Part shown: positions 23,319-35,168 of the stretch, one piece after another | Position numbering within the stretch: the stretch's first letter is position 1 | How the letters are laid out: each line of letters opens with the position of its first letter | NCBI GenBank assembly: GCA_009602735.1 | Contig: WELA01005162.1 | Span: 80,432-144,431 of the forward strand | Source of the DNA: Mesotaenium endlicherianum | Lineage: Eukaryota > Streptophyta > Zygnematophyceae > Zygnematales > Mesotaeniaceae | Length of the DNA: 64,000 bases | Reading direction: 5' to 3' | Notes under the pieces: model-generated | Told to the model about the DNA's origin: nothing | The model's database searches: none | Seen by the model: the letters and a program-made list of their open reading frames with translations, nothing else | Made by a program: the position numbers and the translations under genes

Positions 23319-26300
23319 TCACCCCCCCGCCAGAAAAAGCCACGTCTCGGCGCGTCAAGTCAGGTCTTACACATGTGGAGCAGACTAGTCAACAGCTTCA
23401 GGTCAGATGCCACACATGTGAAGAGGATTAGTCCAAGGCGCCAAGTCAGGTGCTACACATGTAAGGTAGACTAGGCAAGGTCGTGGGTGGTGTGACCTTA
23501 TTGGCTAGCCTACTCCTTGATGATGAAGAAAATTGTACAAGTTGGCCCAGAATCTGCCACAAATTCAAAAATTCATAGCGTCCACAGAACTGCTCCAAAT
23601 CTGAAAATTTGAGTGCCAGACGAACTGCGTCAGAGAACTCTACCGGGTCACCAAATTTGAGAGAGTGTCGTTGAGAGCTGAGAGAGTAGGCACTCCTCCA
23701 AATCTGTGCAGAAACTTCTGAGAATTATAAGTCCTTCTATACTTCTTCAAATTCTGCAAACTAAGTCTCAAACTGGGCGCTGTAAGACGTTCTACCAGAG
23801 TCTTGAGTTTCAGAGCATTCCAAGTTCAGGGGAGGGCACAATGTCAGAAGGCATGTTCTGCCCTAACAATGCCAGCAGCCTGACCCCCTTCTACTTAGCG
23901 CATCATATCTCTCTCACCAGTGCTCCAAATTGAGCAAACTTGGACTCTAAATGACCGGCTACTCATGGGCTACAGCCAGGTAAATTTTCAGAATTTATTA
24001 TGCAGAGACGTATCACCAATACCAGTTTTAGTTTTCTGTCCAGAAACTGCAAGAAGAGAAAAGTGTCTAACGTCATTTTTTCCTCTTTGTGGTTCTTGCA
24101 GGCTGCCTCCAAGGGGTCTTCTGCTGCTTCTTGATGATGGCAGGCTGCCTCCCTGAAGTCTCCGGGCTTCTAGTAGAGAGACTTGGGGCTGGTCCAAAAT
24201 GGGGGTTGGCGGCATGGAAGCGCTTCAACTTTCTCTGAACTTTGTCAAAGTAGTGCGTCGCCACCCAACTATTCTCCGAATCTGGATATCCTTTCCATTT
24301 GATCAAGTATTGCTGCTGTCTCCTGAAATTTCTCATAGCCACTATGTCTTCCACTTCGTACTCCAAATGATCATCCACTATTGTTGGGGCTGGTGGGGTT
24401 GTCACACGTCCTGGGAACTTGTTGTCGGGTTGCACATACGGCTTGAAGAGGGAAGCGTGGAATACGGGGTCGATGTGCATAGTCTGGGGAAGTTCTAGCT
24501 TGAAAGCAACGGGGTTGACTTGCTGGATAATCTTGAAGGGTCCCAAATACTTGGGAGAGAACTTGCTGCCGGCAGGCCTGTTGTTCAAGGATTCTTGGAT
24601 GATAGTAACACGTTGTCACCCACTTCGTACGTAATTTCTCTTCTGGACCTGTTTGCCACTCTTGCTTGAGCATCTTGCGCCTGTTGTAGAGCTTTCTTCG
24701 CTGCTGTTAGGGCCGCTTCTAATGTCTCCATAAAATCTGTGGCTGCAGGTACTTCATCATGGCCAGCCGTGAAGCTCAGCGGCGTGGTTGGATGGAAGCC
24801 AAAGTTGAGGAAGAATAGGGACTCTTGGGTAGAGGCCTGCATCGTGTTGTTGTAGGCAAACTTCAGGAGGGTCAAGTACATGTCCCAATCTTGCTCCAGA
24901 GTAGACACGTAGGCCTTTAGTGAGGTCTTTAGGGTACGATTCATACGCTCGATTTGCCCATCTGATTGTGGGTGGTTCGCGGTAGACATATCCAGCGATC
25001 TACCCAAGTTCTTGAAGAGATTTTTCTAGAAATGGCTTGTGAATCTTGGGTCTCTATCTGACACAATTCATGATGGTAGTCCATGGAGTCGGAAGATGTT
25101 GTCAAAGATGAGTCTTGCAAGTTGTGGTGCTGTAGCCTTAGTCGTCGTGGGAATAAAATGAGCCATCTTGGTAAGTCTGTCCACCACCGTGAGTATTGCA
25201 TTATGACCTCGAGGTGTCACGGGCAAGTCCACGATAAGGTCCATTGAGATGTCCGTCCATTGTCTTTCGGGGATTGGTTGTAGTTGGAGGAGTCCTCCCG
25301 CCTTTTGCGATGATGGCTTGATTCTTTGGCATGTTTCACAGCTCCTGCAGTACTCCTTGACTTGCTTAGACATGCCTGGCCAACAATAAGTCCTAGCTAG
25401 AACGCCCGTGGTCCTTAGGATTCCAAAGTGTCCTCCAAGAGGGTTGTCGTGTGCTTCTCGTAGAAGCAAGAGCCGGAGGTCTAAGTCATTAGGAACACAT
25501 CTCTGGCCCGTGTCTTGCCTCACCAAATAATTGCCTTCTTGCTTCTTGTATGGGTCCAAGGCTGCTTCTCCGTTCTTGTAGTAAGGGTCTCTTTCATAGG
25601 CGGCTGAAAATCGAGCTTCCAGATCTGTCTTCAGCGATGTCATCACGGCGTTTAATTGCAGTCTTGAGAGGGGGTCAGCCGGGTTTGTCTTGCCGGGCTG
25701 GTACTGAATCGTGATGTTGTATTGTTGCAAGTATCCGCTCCATCTTGCTTGTCTCTTTGAGAAACACGGCTGCGTCTGGAGGTGCTTTAACGCCTCGTGG
25801 TCCGTGGTGACCAGTACCTTGCGTCCTTCAACGTAGCAGCGCCAAACCTTCAAGGCATGTACAATCGCCAATGCCTCTCGCTCCGTGGTTGTATAATTTT
25901 GCTCGGCTGGATTTAGCTTCCTTGACTCGTAGGCGATGGGCTGCAGTCCCTTGCCTTGGTCTTGAAGCAGGATTGCTCCTATTGCATAGGAAGATGCATC
26001 GGTGATGACGTGGAAGGGCCAATCTGGGTTTGGACTTGGGAGAGTGAGCACCGGGGATGTGGTCAATCTTCGCTTTAACTCTTGAATTGCCTCTTCCTCT
26101 TTCTCGGTCCATGTATATAGCCTGTCCTTCTTGAGTAGATCTGTCAGGGGGGCTGCTATGTGCGAGAAGCCTTGGATGAATTTTCTGTACCAATTGGCAA
26201 ATCCCAAGAATGACTGGAGTTCTTTCTTGGTCGTGGGGGTTGGCCATTCCTCCACCACCGTGGTCTTCTTGGGGTCCATCTTGATGCCATCAGCAGTCAC

Positions 26301-28734
26301 GTGGAGACCTAGGAACTCCACTTCTTGTTTGGCAAACTCGCACTTTGACTCCTTCGCAAATAGCTTGTTTTGCTTCAATACTTCAAGGACTTCTTTCAAG
26401 TGTCTCGCATGCTCTTCAAGGGTCTTGCTGTAGATAAGGATGTCATCGATGAATACCACCACAAATCTGTCCAACATGGGCTGAAATATGGTGTTCATCA
26501 TAGTCATGAAAGTTGCTGGCGCGTTGGTGAGTCCAAATGGCAGGACCATGAACTCAAAATGTCCATATCTTGTCCTGAATGCCGTCTTCTCTATGTCCGG
26601 TTCTGCGATGCGAATCTGGTGGTAGCCGCTCCGTAAGTCAATCTTCGTGAAGTACTTGGCTCCAACCAGCCGGTCCATGAGCTCATCCATGCGCGGCAGC
26701 GGGTATCGATTCTTGATGGTGATCTTGTTGAGGGCGCGATAGTCCACACACATCCTCAAGGTACCATCTTTCTTCTTGACAAATAGCACCGGGGCTCCAA
26801 ATGGCGACTTGCTAGGTCGAATGAAGCCATGCTCCAGTAGCTCCTTGATTTGCTTCTTGACTTCGTCTAGCTCCGTGTATGACATTTTGAACGTAGGCCG
26901 AGAGATGGGCTTGCTTCCGGGCTCCAACTCTATCTTGTGGTCTACGAATCTTTTGGGGGGTAGGCCCTTGGGCAATTCCGGGGAGAACACTTCTTTGTAG
27001 TCCTCAAAGACTTCTTGTATCTCCTTGGGAACGGGGCTGCCTTCTTGACTCTCGATGTCTTTCTTGACGTCTTTTGGCGTGATCAAGATCAAAAGAAGCT
27101 CGTGTCCCTTCCTCACAAGTCTCTTGAGTTGGAGGGCGGACAATAGTATCTCGTGTGCCGCCTTCTTGATGTCTTGGGTCTGGATATTCTGGATTGCGCG
27201 CAAAATACAGATTCTTGAAGTGATGTCATTCTTGATCTTGATAGTACCGGTCCTCCAATCAACTTGGGGGTTGTGCTTGGTCAACCAAGGCGTCCCTAGG
27301 ATGACGTCGTACTTGCCCAATTGCATGGGGGAGAACACTACTCTATCCTTGAAGGACTTGATAGAGAGTGCCAAGGGGTACGTCTTCTTGGAAGGGGTAG
27401 TATAGGAGAATCCATCGGGCATCATAATCTCCTCGTCGTGGTCAAGAGTTCGCATAGTAATACCGTGCTTGGTGGCAAAATCTGCAGCAATGAAGTTGCC
27501 TTGAGCTCCGCTATCCACCAAGATGTGGACCTTCTCTCCTCCAAGGTAACCTCTCAAACTCATTGGGGCTGGGACGTCGTCTTCAACGGGGGTCTCCACC
27601 TCACTTGTCTAGTTGCCTTCTCGTGAAGTGGGTCTTGGGGTGGTAGGCCCCTGGCCTACCGGCGCTATTCGTTTTTTGACAATTTTTTGGGGCATGAAAG
27701 TGCACGATGGCCCTTTTCCTTGCAATAAAAGCATAGTCAGCCATCATGAGAGCTTCTTTTTCAGCCGGGGAGAGTCTTGCTTTCACTCCTTGCTGGTTTC
27801 TTGCATCATAAGTGTCATTGGAGGGTCTTCCACTCTTCCGGGCAGCCGCGGGGTCCCTTTTAATAACTCCGATTTCCATGGGTGTGGGTCCAGATTCGGA
27901 TGTGGAAGGGGCTGCGTACACCCGCGTCGCCGGTACCCGTGAAGATGGAGGCACGGAGTGCTTGAAATCCAAGGTATCCACCTTTTGGGCCATTTCAATG
28001 ATCCTTGAGAAGTCCGTCAAGTCACGTAATTCCACTTCCTTTGCCACCTTGGGCTTGAGGCCAAAGATGTAGCGGTCAATCTTCTCCTCGAGAGACGTGT
28101 TGGGGATCTCAAGAGTGAGGGCGTGAAATCTGGATGTATACTCTTGAACGGACGTCGTTTGCTTGAGATGGTGGAGCTTTCCTCGGGCAATCTTCTCCGC
28201 ATTGATGGGCATGAATTGCTTCTTGAGGGCCTCACGAAAATCTGCCCATCTTGCATATGATGGTGGGGGCTCTTGGCCGAGCATGGGGTGCGCCATAGCT
28301 TGATATATAGCCGCTTGATAGTTACGCCACCATGATGTTGCTGCTCCTCTAAGTAAGGTAACAGCAAAGGGAACGTAGTCCTCCTCGGGTACTTCAAGGA
28401 ATGCTAGGTACGTCTCCACATGGTAGAGCTATAAATTCAGGTTGGCACCTTTCCCGGGGTTGAAAGTGGCGGGTTTGCCGGGCCTGATGAGTTTCCTTGC
28501 TCTCGTTGGCTCTTGTGGAGGCGCTTGAGCTGGGGCTGGATTTTGAGCATTGCTTGCAATAGGGGCAACCATGGCAGCCATAGCTCTCTTGACGCTTGCA
28601 CGGTTGCTTCATAGGTGGCCAAGCCCACTTGATTTTGGACGGTCATTAGGAAGGCTGCCCACTCATTTGCGGGAACTCCTTGTGGTGGGGTCAACTTTGC
28701 TATAGCGGCTGCCACGGGATTTGACGGTGCTCCT

Positions 28735-28884
28735 CCTTGTGGTGCTTCTTATTGTTGCAGATTTCCTTGAATAGGTTCTCCCATCGGCGCTGGAGGAGGG
28801 TGTGCCCCTCCTTGTGGTGCTTCTTGTTGTTGCAGATTTTCTTGAGTGGGCTCTCCCATCGGCGCTGGAGGAGGGTGTCTTGGA
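28735..28884 (-). repeat. 75-bp tandem duplication in the gag N-terminus of B
   Basis: Two copies of a 75-bp unit (CCTTGTGGTGCTTCTT at about 28735 and 28810) encode a repeated Pro/Ala/Gly/Gln-rich segment near the start of gag. Confidence 0.75.
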
Positions 28885-28971
28885 GAAGAAGGGCTTCCTT
28901 CAAAAGCTTGCTGTTGGTTTTGAGGATCGGCCATCTTCTTGTGCTACCAAAGTGCCTAGCTTCGATACCAC

Positions 28972-29460
28972 TGTAGTGAAACAAATACATAAAGTACTTA
29001 GTAAAACAGAATACTTTATCTATTCAAGACAAGGATCTTTGAACACAAGTGGTAGCTTCTTGAAAGAGAGATGGCTTCTTGAAAGTTAACATATTTCTGG
29101 ATTTTGGCAAGTACAAGAGTGATTCTGGAATGTTTTTCTATGTTCTAGCTCTTGCTTATATACTTGCTACATAAGTAATTTCTAAGAAGGTGCATGTTGA
29201 TGTGTTGGCACCCAACACATCCCAAAACTTGCCACCTCTTTCTAGAATAATGTACACATGTCCTTTGACCATTTGACTTTTGCCACGTGGAGTTCTTCTA
29301 GGTATTTCTCTAACTTCGAAAATGCCTTAGAAGGTTCAAAGGACATGAACCAAGTCACTAGAGTACCTATTCACACTTGAATCCACACAATACTACTCCA
29401 AATATATTTGAAAATATTAAAATATATGCAAACTAATATATAATAACTCAAATCACTACA
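28972..29460 (-). repeat. 5' LTR of chromovirus B
   Basis: 489 bp, next to the primer-binding site. It ends exactly at the ACGCC target duplication, where the LRR gene resumes. Confidence 0.93.
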
Positions 29461-31286
29461 ACGCCGATTTCAGATTTGATAACGTGTCGGGCTCCATAAA
29501 ATGCATGACCACGCTGGAGAAGCTGCAGTTACATGGACTGAAGGTATGTTCTGCTTTGCCTACCGGGCGCATTGGGCTCAGGGTTTGGGATTCCGCCATC
29601 CAATGTGCGTTCTGTCAAGACATGTCTTTCACTCTCTTTGCTCATTGCCCCGTGCCCATATTCTCTCCATTCGTGTTGCCACACTTTGTGCCAATTCAAA
29701 GACGACACCAACAGGGATCTGGACAATGTCAGTAGAATGTCGGCTCTCACGTCGCTCGACGTCGCCCCTCCGCTACCGTTGCCACACAACGGTGTCGCAA
29801 TCCCCACCTCCGGAGCCCCCGTGGAGGCACTTTCGGAGAGTGCAAGGGTCATCCTCTAAGAGCTGAGGATGGAGGGAGCACTATCTAGGGTTGTGCAGCC
29901 GATGCTGAGCCTGCACACGCTGGACATCTTCCTCATCCCGGGTGCAGTACCAGACATATTTGCAGTCTCCCCCAACTTGCAAGTGCTCAACATGACGGCG
30001 TCGCTTGGTGTGGTGTGGCCCTGCCTGGATCTACTCTCAGGCCTCACCATTCTATCTTTGAATTGGGGGAGGGTTGTTCCTCCTCAGCGGGATGTGGCAA
30101 TTAGACCCTTTCATCTGTGAGACGTCGGCCCTGCACCGCAAAGCTTGCGTGTCTTAGAACTGGGTACCTGTTACATGCTCCTCCAAGTTGCACTTCTGTT
30201 GGATTTACGGTCTCTCATCAGTGTGCACATCTGCTGCACTTGCAACCCTTGAGGTGTATGGTATCATTGTTATGCTCGCTATGCCGAGGCCACCTGCAGC
30301 AGCCTCGCAGGTGGTCAGGCTAGGCAGCTATGGAGAGTTTAGGGCGGTTCCCTTTGGGACCACAACTGCTTGCCATTAAGTAGCCAATCACTAGGTTGGA
30401 TGGCAGATTGCACATACTGAGCGTGAGAATAGCCCTACACATACTTTCGACCTACTTGGGAACGTTGGTCTAGCACTTGCTGCTCCGGGACCTTGTACTA
30501 TTTTTGTGCTGAGTGGGCCACCAAATCATTCCACTTTTAAAGTGTTTTTCGCCATTCATGCCTCGCACATGGATTGGCCCTGCGGTGTCTACATCTGACG
30601 TTGTAATACTTGGCATGCACTTTACAGCAATCACAAACCATGTGCTCAACTTTGTGATGTGCCAAGTGCCTGCTGGTTTTTCTTCCCACTTTCCAAGCGC
30701 GGTATTCTCATCCTACACACCACGTTTTGGCCAGTCTCGTAACGTGGAGGAGCTCACGCGCCTCAAAGTTTTGCGTTCATGCCCTGATGTCCACGATCGT
30801 TGGTGTGTTTTGTGACGGGCAATATAAAACTGCGCACATTCATAACTTTGGTGCCCTCACACGCTCTTGTTGGTTTGTGCACACTGGCTTATTTTTTGTG
30901 ATTCAACTGCTATGGACTGTTGCAATCATCCTTTGTGCTTAGCATCCTTAGCCGCCTTCCCATCGTCTTTGCTGGTTGCCATCTTCAAAGCAAGTTTGGC
31001 TGCCCGTTTCATCACAAAACACATTGCTCAAGTGCAAGTAACTGAGATAAAACTCACGATCCACTTGTTTAGGCGCAGCAAACAAACAATTTTGTGAAAC
31101 ACATTTCTTGGGCCATTCCTCGCATATGTGGTGTAGGATTCCCCCTCATTGTCTCCGGGCCTGGACCTTAACCCCACGCTCAACCTACTGCTCAAACTGC
31201 GCCCCACCCCTACATCCGGTTGACTCACTCTTAGCCTGTCCTTTCGGCGTGGGGTGGTCTGCCCTGTGCTTACTCCCATCACACTT

Positions 31287-31948
31287 CTAACCTACTTTTA
31301 AACGCCAATCCTGGTACTCTTTAGGATTCTTGCGCTTCTGTCTCCAGTTGAGGCCCTGAGTGCCTACCAGCATGCTAACATGTTTGTGATTACAAATGTG
31401 GCTAGCCAAATCTTTCACCGCACTCCGACTCAACCAAGAGTTGAATGTTCTCACGAGAGTCAAGCATGGCAGGTTGCCTTCTTCCACCACTGGTTGCAGA
31501 CAGTCCTCCACGAAACGGCCAAAATCCAAGGCACACGCCAACGTCTTGCAATTAACCCCTTCACGTGCTGCTCCTCCCTCTTTGACAAGGTCGTAAGAGC
31601 TGCCCAATCTCTGGCACTGAGATGCCCCAAGCGAGTGCTATCGGATTCTCGGCTAGCCGCTGACAGAGCCGCACGTGCTTCCATGCACAGGTCGCTCCCG
31701 CAAGTGGATAGTAATCTTGCCTTCAGAGGCTGGGCCAGACTCTGCAGTTTCCCCCAGTCGACCTCCGTTCTCGGCCTGTTGAGCCACTTCACAGCTGCCG
31801 CCCTGCCCTGCCTGTGGTCCTCCATACTCACACCCTTGTGACATCCGAGAATGGCTGCCACGATTGCCAATCCCACCAGCGCGCTCGTGAGTATCGCTTG
31901 GTGTATGCGCCCGTTACCCCCCTGCATCTGCATGCGCTCTTGGGCCAA
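31287..31948 (-). CDS. hypothetical minus-strand open frames downstream of the methyltransferase
   Basis: Two overlapping frames (31460-31948, 162 aa; 31287-31607, 106 aa) follow the methyltransferase on the same strand. The first has a hydrophobic segment (SALVGLAIVAAILG, near residues 23-36) that could be one membrane span. The second ends NWRQKRKNPKEYQDWRLKVG. I recognise no family. They may be 3' exons of the methyltransferase gene, a separate decayed gene, or chance frames. Confidence 0.3.
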
Positions 31949-31984
31949 GTGGTTGTGCTGGTCAGCACAGTGTCCTGCCTGTGA

Positions 31985-32972
31985 TTGTACTTATCCACGT
32001 AGGCATTAGCGATGCGCCCTTCCAGCCAGCCAAACAAGCCGACCGGTATGGCATTCCCTAGGTGAAACAGCTGTTTGTTGGTTGCTATCCATACATCCCG
32101 TCCACCCGACGGGAAAACCCTGCAGTGTCTCCACCTCTGCTACCCCCAGCACCCAAAGGCGGCAGTTTCAATTGCCCTCCTCAACTACAAGCATGTGCCT
32201 GGAGTTTACTCCCGTGATCGTGGGACACACGCTGTATGACTTGAAGGGCGCTGCCTCGACCACTCCCGTCACCCACACTCCTTCGTACGCCCTCCTGCCC
32301 TCCATGAGATGCTGTGCACAGGAGCACAAGCTGGCTTTGCGGCATGTCACCTCTTCGGCTAATAATAGGTCCCTGGGATCTCCAAATTGCATGCCCACTA
32401 TGATGACTCTTTCCCGCAACTGTGGCTGCTGTCGGAAGGACAAGCTCTGGACAGTCCGATATGCCCAGTTGTAACCCAAGGACTGCAATCTGTGGGCTAC
32501 CTCTGCTATGTACGGGACACCCTCCACGTCTCCTCTAGCCAATATTCTTGGAACGTTCTCCAACACCACTATGGGTATCTTGTTGTTCTGCAGTAGGCGC
32601 CAGAGGTGAACTACAAGTCCTGTGCGCCTCACCGTACACTCCTTGGCCGAAGTGCTAGCTGTGCTGGACGCATGACATGGAAAGCCAGCAAGCACCACCT
32701 CAACCCCTTCTGGTATGGCTGTGACACCCATTATGTTTGCGTGCACTGGAACGCCTGGGACTATCTCCTTCAACAACTCCCAACAACTCGTGTTGCTTTC
32801 AACTATCATCGCTATCTCGTGGCCCGCCTCCTTAAACAGCCGCTTAAATCCACCTATCCCCAAGAAAAGTCTTGCTACTTTCAGTACTTTCTTCCTCCTA
32901 CAAGTGCCTGCATCTCTCGATGATCCTCCCATATTGTCTTCCTCCTTACCCCTCCCCATTTCCCCCTCGCTA
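31985..32972 (-). pseudogene. C5 cytosine DNA methyltransferase catalytic domain, apparently broken
   Basis: Transfers a methyl group from S-adenosylmethionine to cytosine C5 in DNA, or did so in its ancestor. Motifs in order: I, VARLFLGIGGFKRLF (about residue 27 of the frame starting at 32959); IV, GFPCH, with the catalytic Cys; VI, LENVP; VIII, QPQLRERVIIVG; IX-like, VETLQGFPVGWTG; X, GNAIPVGLFGWL (about 32010-32058). The frame from 32959 stops with TGA at 32168-32170, just before the IX-like part. Motif X lies in yet another frame, so at least two lesions or an unseen intron separate the last motifs. GFPCH replaces the usual GFPCQ. An upstream Cys-rich part (33000-33655) probably belongs to the same gene. 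It is divergent from the coiled-coil/HIRAN genes. Confidence 0.75.
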
Positions 32973-32984
32973 CCAGCAATTGAG

Positions 32985-33655
32985 GCTAAAAGTCATGACG
33001 TGGAGGAATCCAGGAATCATACAGTTCCTGAGCTTCTCCACGATTGCGTCGCTCGCGAAGTCACCCCAATTCAGCCTCACGAATTCCTTACTCATCCATT
33101 CTAACCGTTCAACGTTGGGCAAACCCTAGTCACTCTCCTTCAGATGGAGGTGGTATTTCCTCACCTTGTCTTTGTCCAAGTAGTAAACTGTGTCATTGTC
33201 CCTCTCAAACCATGAGGCAAACTTCCCTTCCTCCACCTCCAAGCACAGGCTGCCGAACCACTTCGAGGCGTGGGCGTCACCACACACTCCAACAGCCCAA
33301 AGGTAATGGCTGGCACCCAAACAAACGCTGCACTTATCCTGAGGGATGGCCTGCATTGACACAAACAGTTGTATGTCATGGTATGTTTTCCAAAACTAGC
33401 GGCTGCTGTGTAATGGGCGACTTCGGTACCAACTCGCGGTCAACGACAACACGTTGCAAATGTCGGGCACACACATTTCTGGGTGAGGCTCAGACATTCC
33501 AAGCACTGACAAGATGTTAGCAGCTCAGTTGCAGTGACAACTACAATGATCGAACCCATGTTCACGTACCCTGTAGATCTCCTCATTTGAGGCCTGTGAG
33601 CCTGTTTCGGTCGCACCGATACGTCTCGCAGGGGCTTGGTTTCCATGTCTGCCAT
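32985..33655 (-). CDS. Cys-rich N-terminal exons, probably of the methyltransferase gene
   Basis: Two blocks look coding. The 33440-33655 frame starts MADMETKPL and ends with a Cys cluster (SCQCLECLSL..CVCPTFATCC). After an acceptor-like ..CAATGCAG (about 33355), the second block reads AIPQDKCSVCLGASHYLWAV, then GVCGDAH..WFGSLCLE, then across a TAG near 33126-33128 into GLPNVERLEWMSKEFVRLNW. A GTATGA donor (about 33020) and GGTAG acceptor (about 32978) would lead into the methyltransferase frame. The spaced C-x2-C pairs suggest a zinc-binding reader, perhaps PHD- or ADD-like as in DNMT3 proteins. That is inference. Confidence 0.4.
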
Positions 33656-34010
33656 ACTTATGTTTGTTTAGGACTCACCTCTTCATCTTCCCTCTCATTT
33701 GGACTCTCTCTGCTCTTGTGTAACCTTTTGTAACCTCTTATGTGCCGAATCCAGACACCGCCAGTAGGTGATTTCCATTTACAACGCGCGGCAGGGTCAA
33801 TAATTCGATACTCTCATTGTTGACCACTACGTTTCTGTTGAACATCGTCCTACGGCGTTCGATTCCGGAACAGCGACTATCATTGCCATCGACCACTGTG
33901 ACGTGCACAAGAGTGGGTGCACCCTTGCCGTCACCTCAATCTCTCTCCATCACCATGCCTTTTTCTCGCATAATTTTCATACTCACTGTTAACTGACATT
34001 TGCCATGTCT
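33656..34010. other. divergent intergenic region
   Basis: Lies between the 5' ends of the minus-strand methyltransferase gene and the plus-strand coiled-coil remnant, so both promoters may be here. No clear TATA or repeated element stands out. Confidence 0.3.
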
Positions 34011-34025
34011 CTTCCTTCATTGCTG

Positions 34026-34500
34026 GACGGCCTCCGCCTGCGCGGAAGTCTGTCCTCGTGGACGCTAAGCGGCTTCAAAACTTAGTGCACAATAAGCTGG
34101 GACTTGCGGTTGAAGAGAGGGATGCCGGTATAAAAGAGAGATTTCCTCAAAGAAGCGCTGCTTCACGCCTGGGATGATGTTGCTTGACATCTCAAAAAAG
34201 ACGTGCAGTTGATCACGGAGTTGCGACAGGAAGTGTCTGCCTTGCAAGTGGAGGAAGCTACATTGAAGGAATTGAATGAGAAGCAAGCACAGCGGCTGAA
34301 GGCTTCTTTGTCCAACCTGAAACAGCGGCGTGATGTCATCGCAGACAGCATTCCGGATTTTGAGGACAATGACTTGGAAGCTGAAGAGAGTGGGGGTTCT
34401 GCCAGTTGTATGTCAAAATCTGCCTCACCTCAGTTTGTGGCAGGCGAGGGTGCCTTGGGAGGCACAACTGCGCCCGCTTGGGTTTGCTTGGCTCTTTCTT
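34026..34500 (+). pseudogene. coiled-coil protein remnant
   Basis: One frame reads SVLVDAKRLQNLVHNKLGLA and VEERDAGIKE (34050-34140). After a frame change near 34140 the text continues DFLKEALLHAWDDVA, a TGA near 34185, HLKKDVQLITELRQEVSALQ and VEEATLKELNEKQAQRLKAS (about 34200-34310), and an acidic stretch, IPDFEDNDLEAEE. Heptad spacing of Leu/Val and many charged residues indicate a long coiled coil. It is not recognised as a named family. It may be the 5' part of the same gene as the HIRAN exons 700 bp downstream. The frame change and stop suggest decay unless introns account for them. Confidence 0.4.
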
Positions 34501-35168
34501 GTGTTGCGCAGTGTGTCCGATTGCCTTATTTGTGCCCTGTACCCTTTTTGACTCCGTTGCACACTTCCATCCGCTTATGGATATGTGTCAGTGACTTATG
34601 TTGTAACTTCACGGGCGGTGTGGTGTCATTGGATTGTGTCCATTAAACCTTTGGTATACATTTGGTTTGCTCTCACTCCTACAATGACACTGGCTCCGTG
34701 CTTGCTGTGAAGTTGTTGACGCCCATTGATCACTATGTATACATTTGCTTTGTACCCACTCCTGCACTCCACCACCCTCTCCATCTCTTCCACAAGCAAT
34801 AAGCAGCTTTGCCAGCCACTGCGTGCTTGGCTCACTTGCCGGTAGGTTGTGCCTATCTCGAAGCTTGTCTACCATCCATAAGATGAGCGGTTGTTGGAAT
34901 CACTCCTATCATTATGCGTTGTGAGAAGCCCGCGCTTGCCGTGACGCACAGGCGATGTCCCGTTCATTGCCTTCTAGGTCTGAGTATGTATGTCCAAAGG
35001 TGATACATGCCTGACACTGCATTTAATTCTTCTCGGGCAAAAATCTTGATGGTTGAAACAACCCCCTGATGAGGTTGTTCTCTTTCTCCCTATTGGTGGT
35101 CATTGTCTGGGATCATTCACAGCACACCAAACTCCTTAGTCTGTTCTTCTCTGCGTGCGCTTGTTCAG

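Larger units (their letters stand above)
22845..29460 (-). mobile_element. Ty3/gypsy chromovirus B, inserted in the LRR gene
   Basis: An LTR retrotransposon of 6.6 kb on the minus strand. LTRs are at 22845-23318 and 28972-29460 (TGTAGT..ACTACA). The target duplication ACGCC is at 22840-22844 and 29461-29465. The primer site TGGTATCGAAGCT (28958-28970, minus) fits initiator tRNA-Met, and the polypurine tract is at about 23319-23331. Parts on the minus strand: gag with a retrotransposon capsid domain (about 27.6-28.9 kb), protease with DSGAQG (about 27.5), reverse transcriptase with FIDDIL (about 26.2-26.9), RNase H (about 25.6-26.1), HHCC integrase (about 24.9-25.5) and a C-terminal chromodomain with YLIKWKGYP (about 24.1-24.4). 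The central pol part is long and well preserved. It is broken, with about three breaks. By eye the LTRs differ by a few percent plus one short indel. Confidence 0.95.
22224..30815 (+). pseudogene. leucine-rich-repeat host gene split by chromovirus B
   Basis: The 5' part (22224-22844) reads LRR-like text, including NNLEEFCLAIKT and LPLLTHFTICTNFLMLPLP, ending ..CLEVKNA at the insertion point. After the element the text resumes in phase with DFRFDNVSG and MTTLEKLQLHGLKV. Further LRR-like pieces follow: MSALTSLDVAPPLPLP (about 29740-29790), MLSLHTLDIFL and SPNLQVLNMTASLG (29890-30010), SLRVLELGTCYML (about 30140-30185) and NVEELTRLKVL (about 30740-30780). The layout fits F-box/LRR-type recognition proteins, but no F-box is seen. 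The copy is dead. It has a stop at 22482-22484 in the 5' part and several stops and frame changes after 29735, besides the 6.6-kb insertion. Introns may explain some frame changes. Confidence 0.6.
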
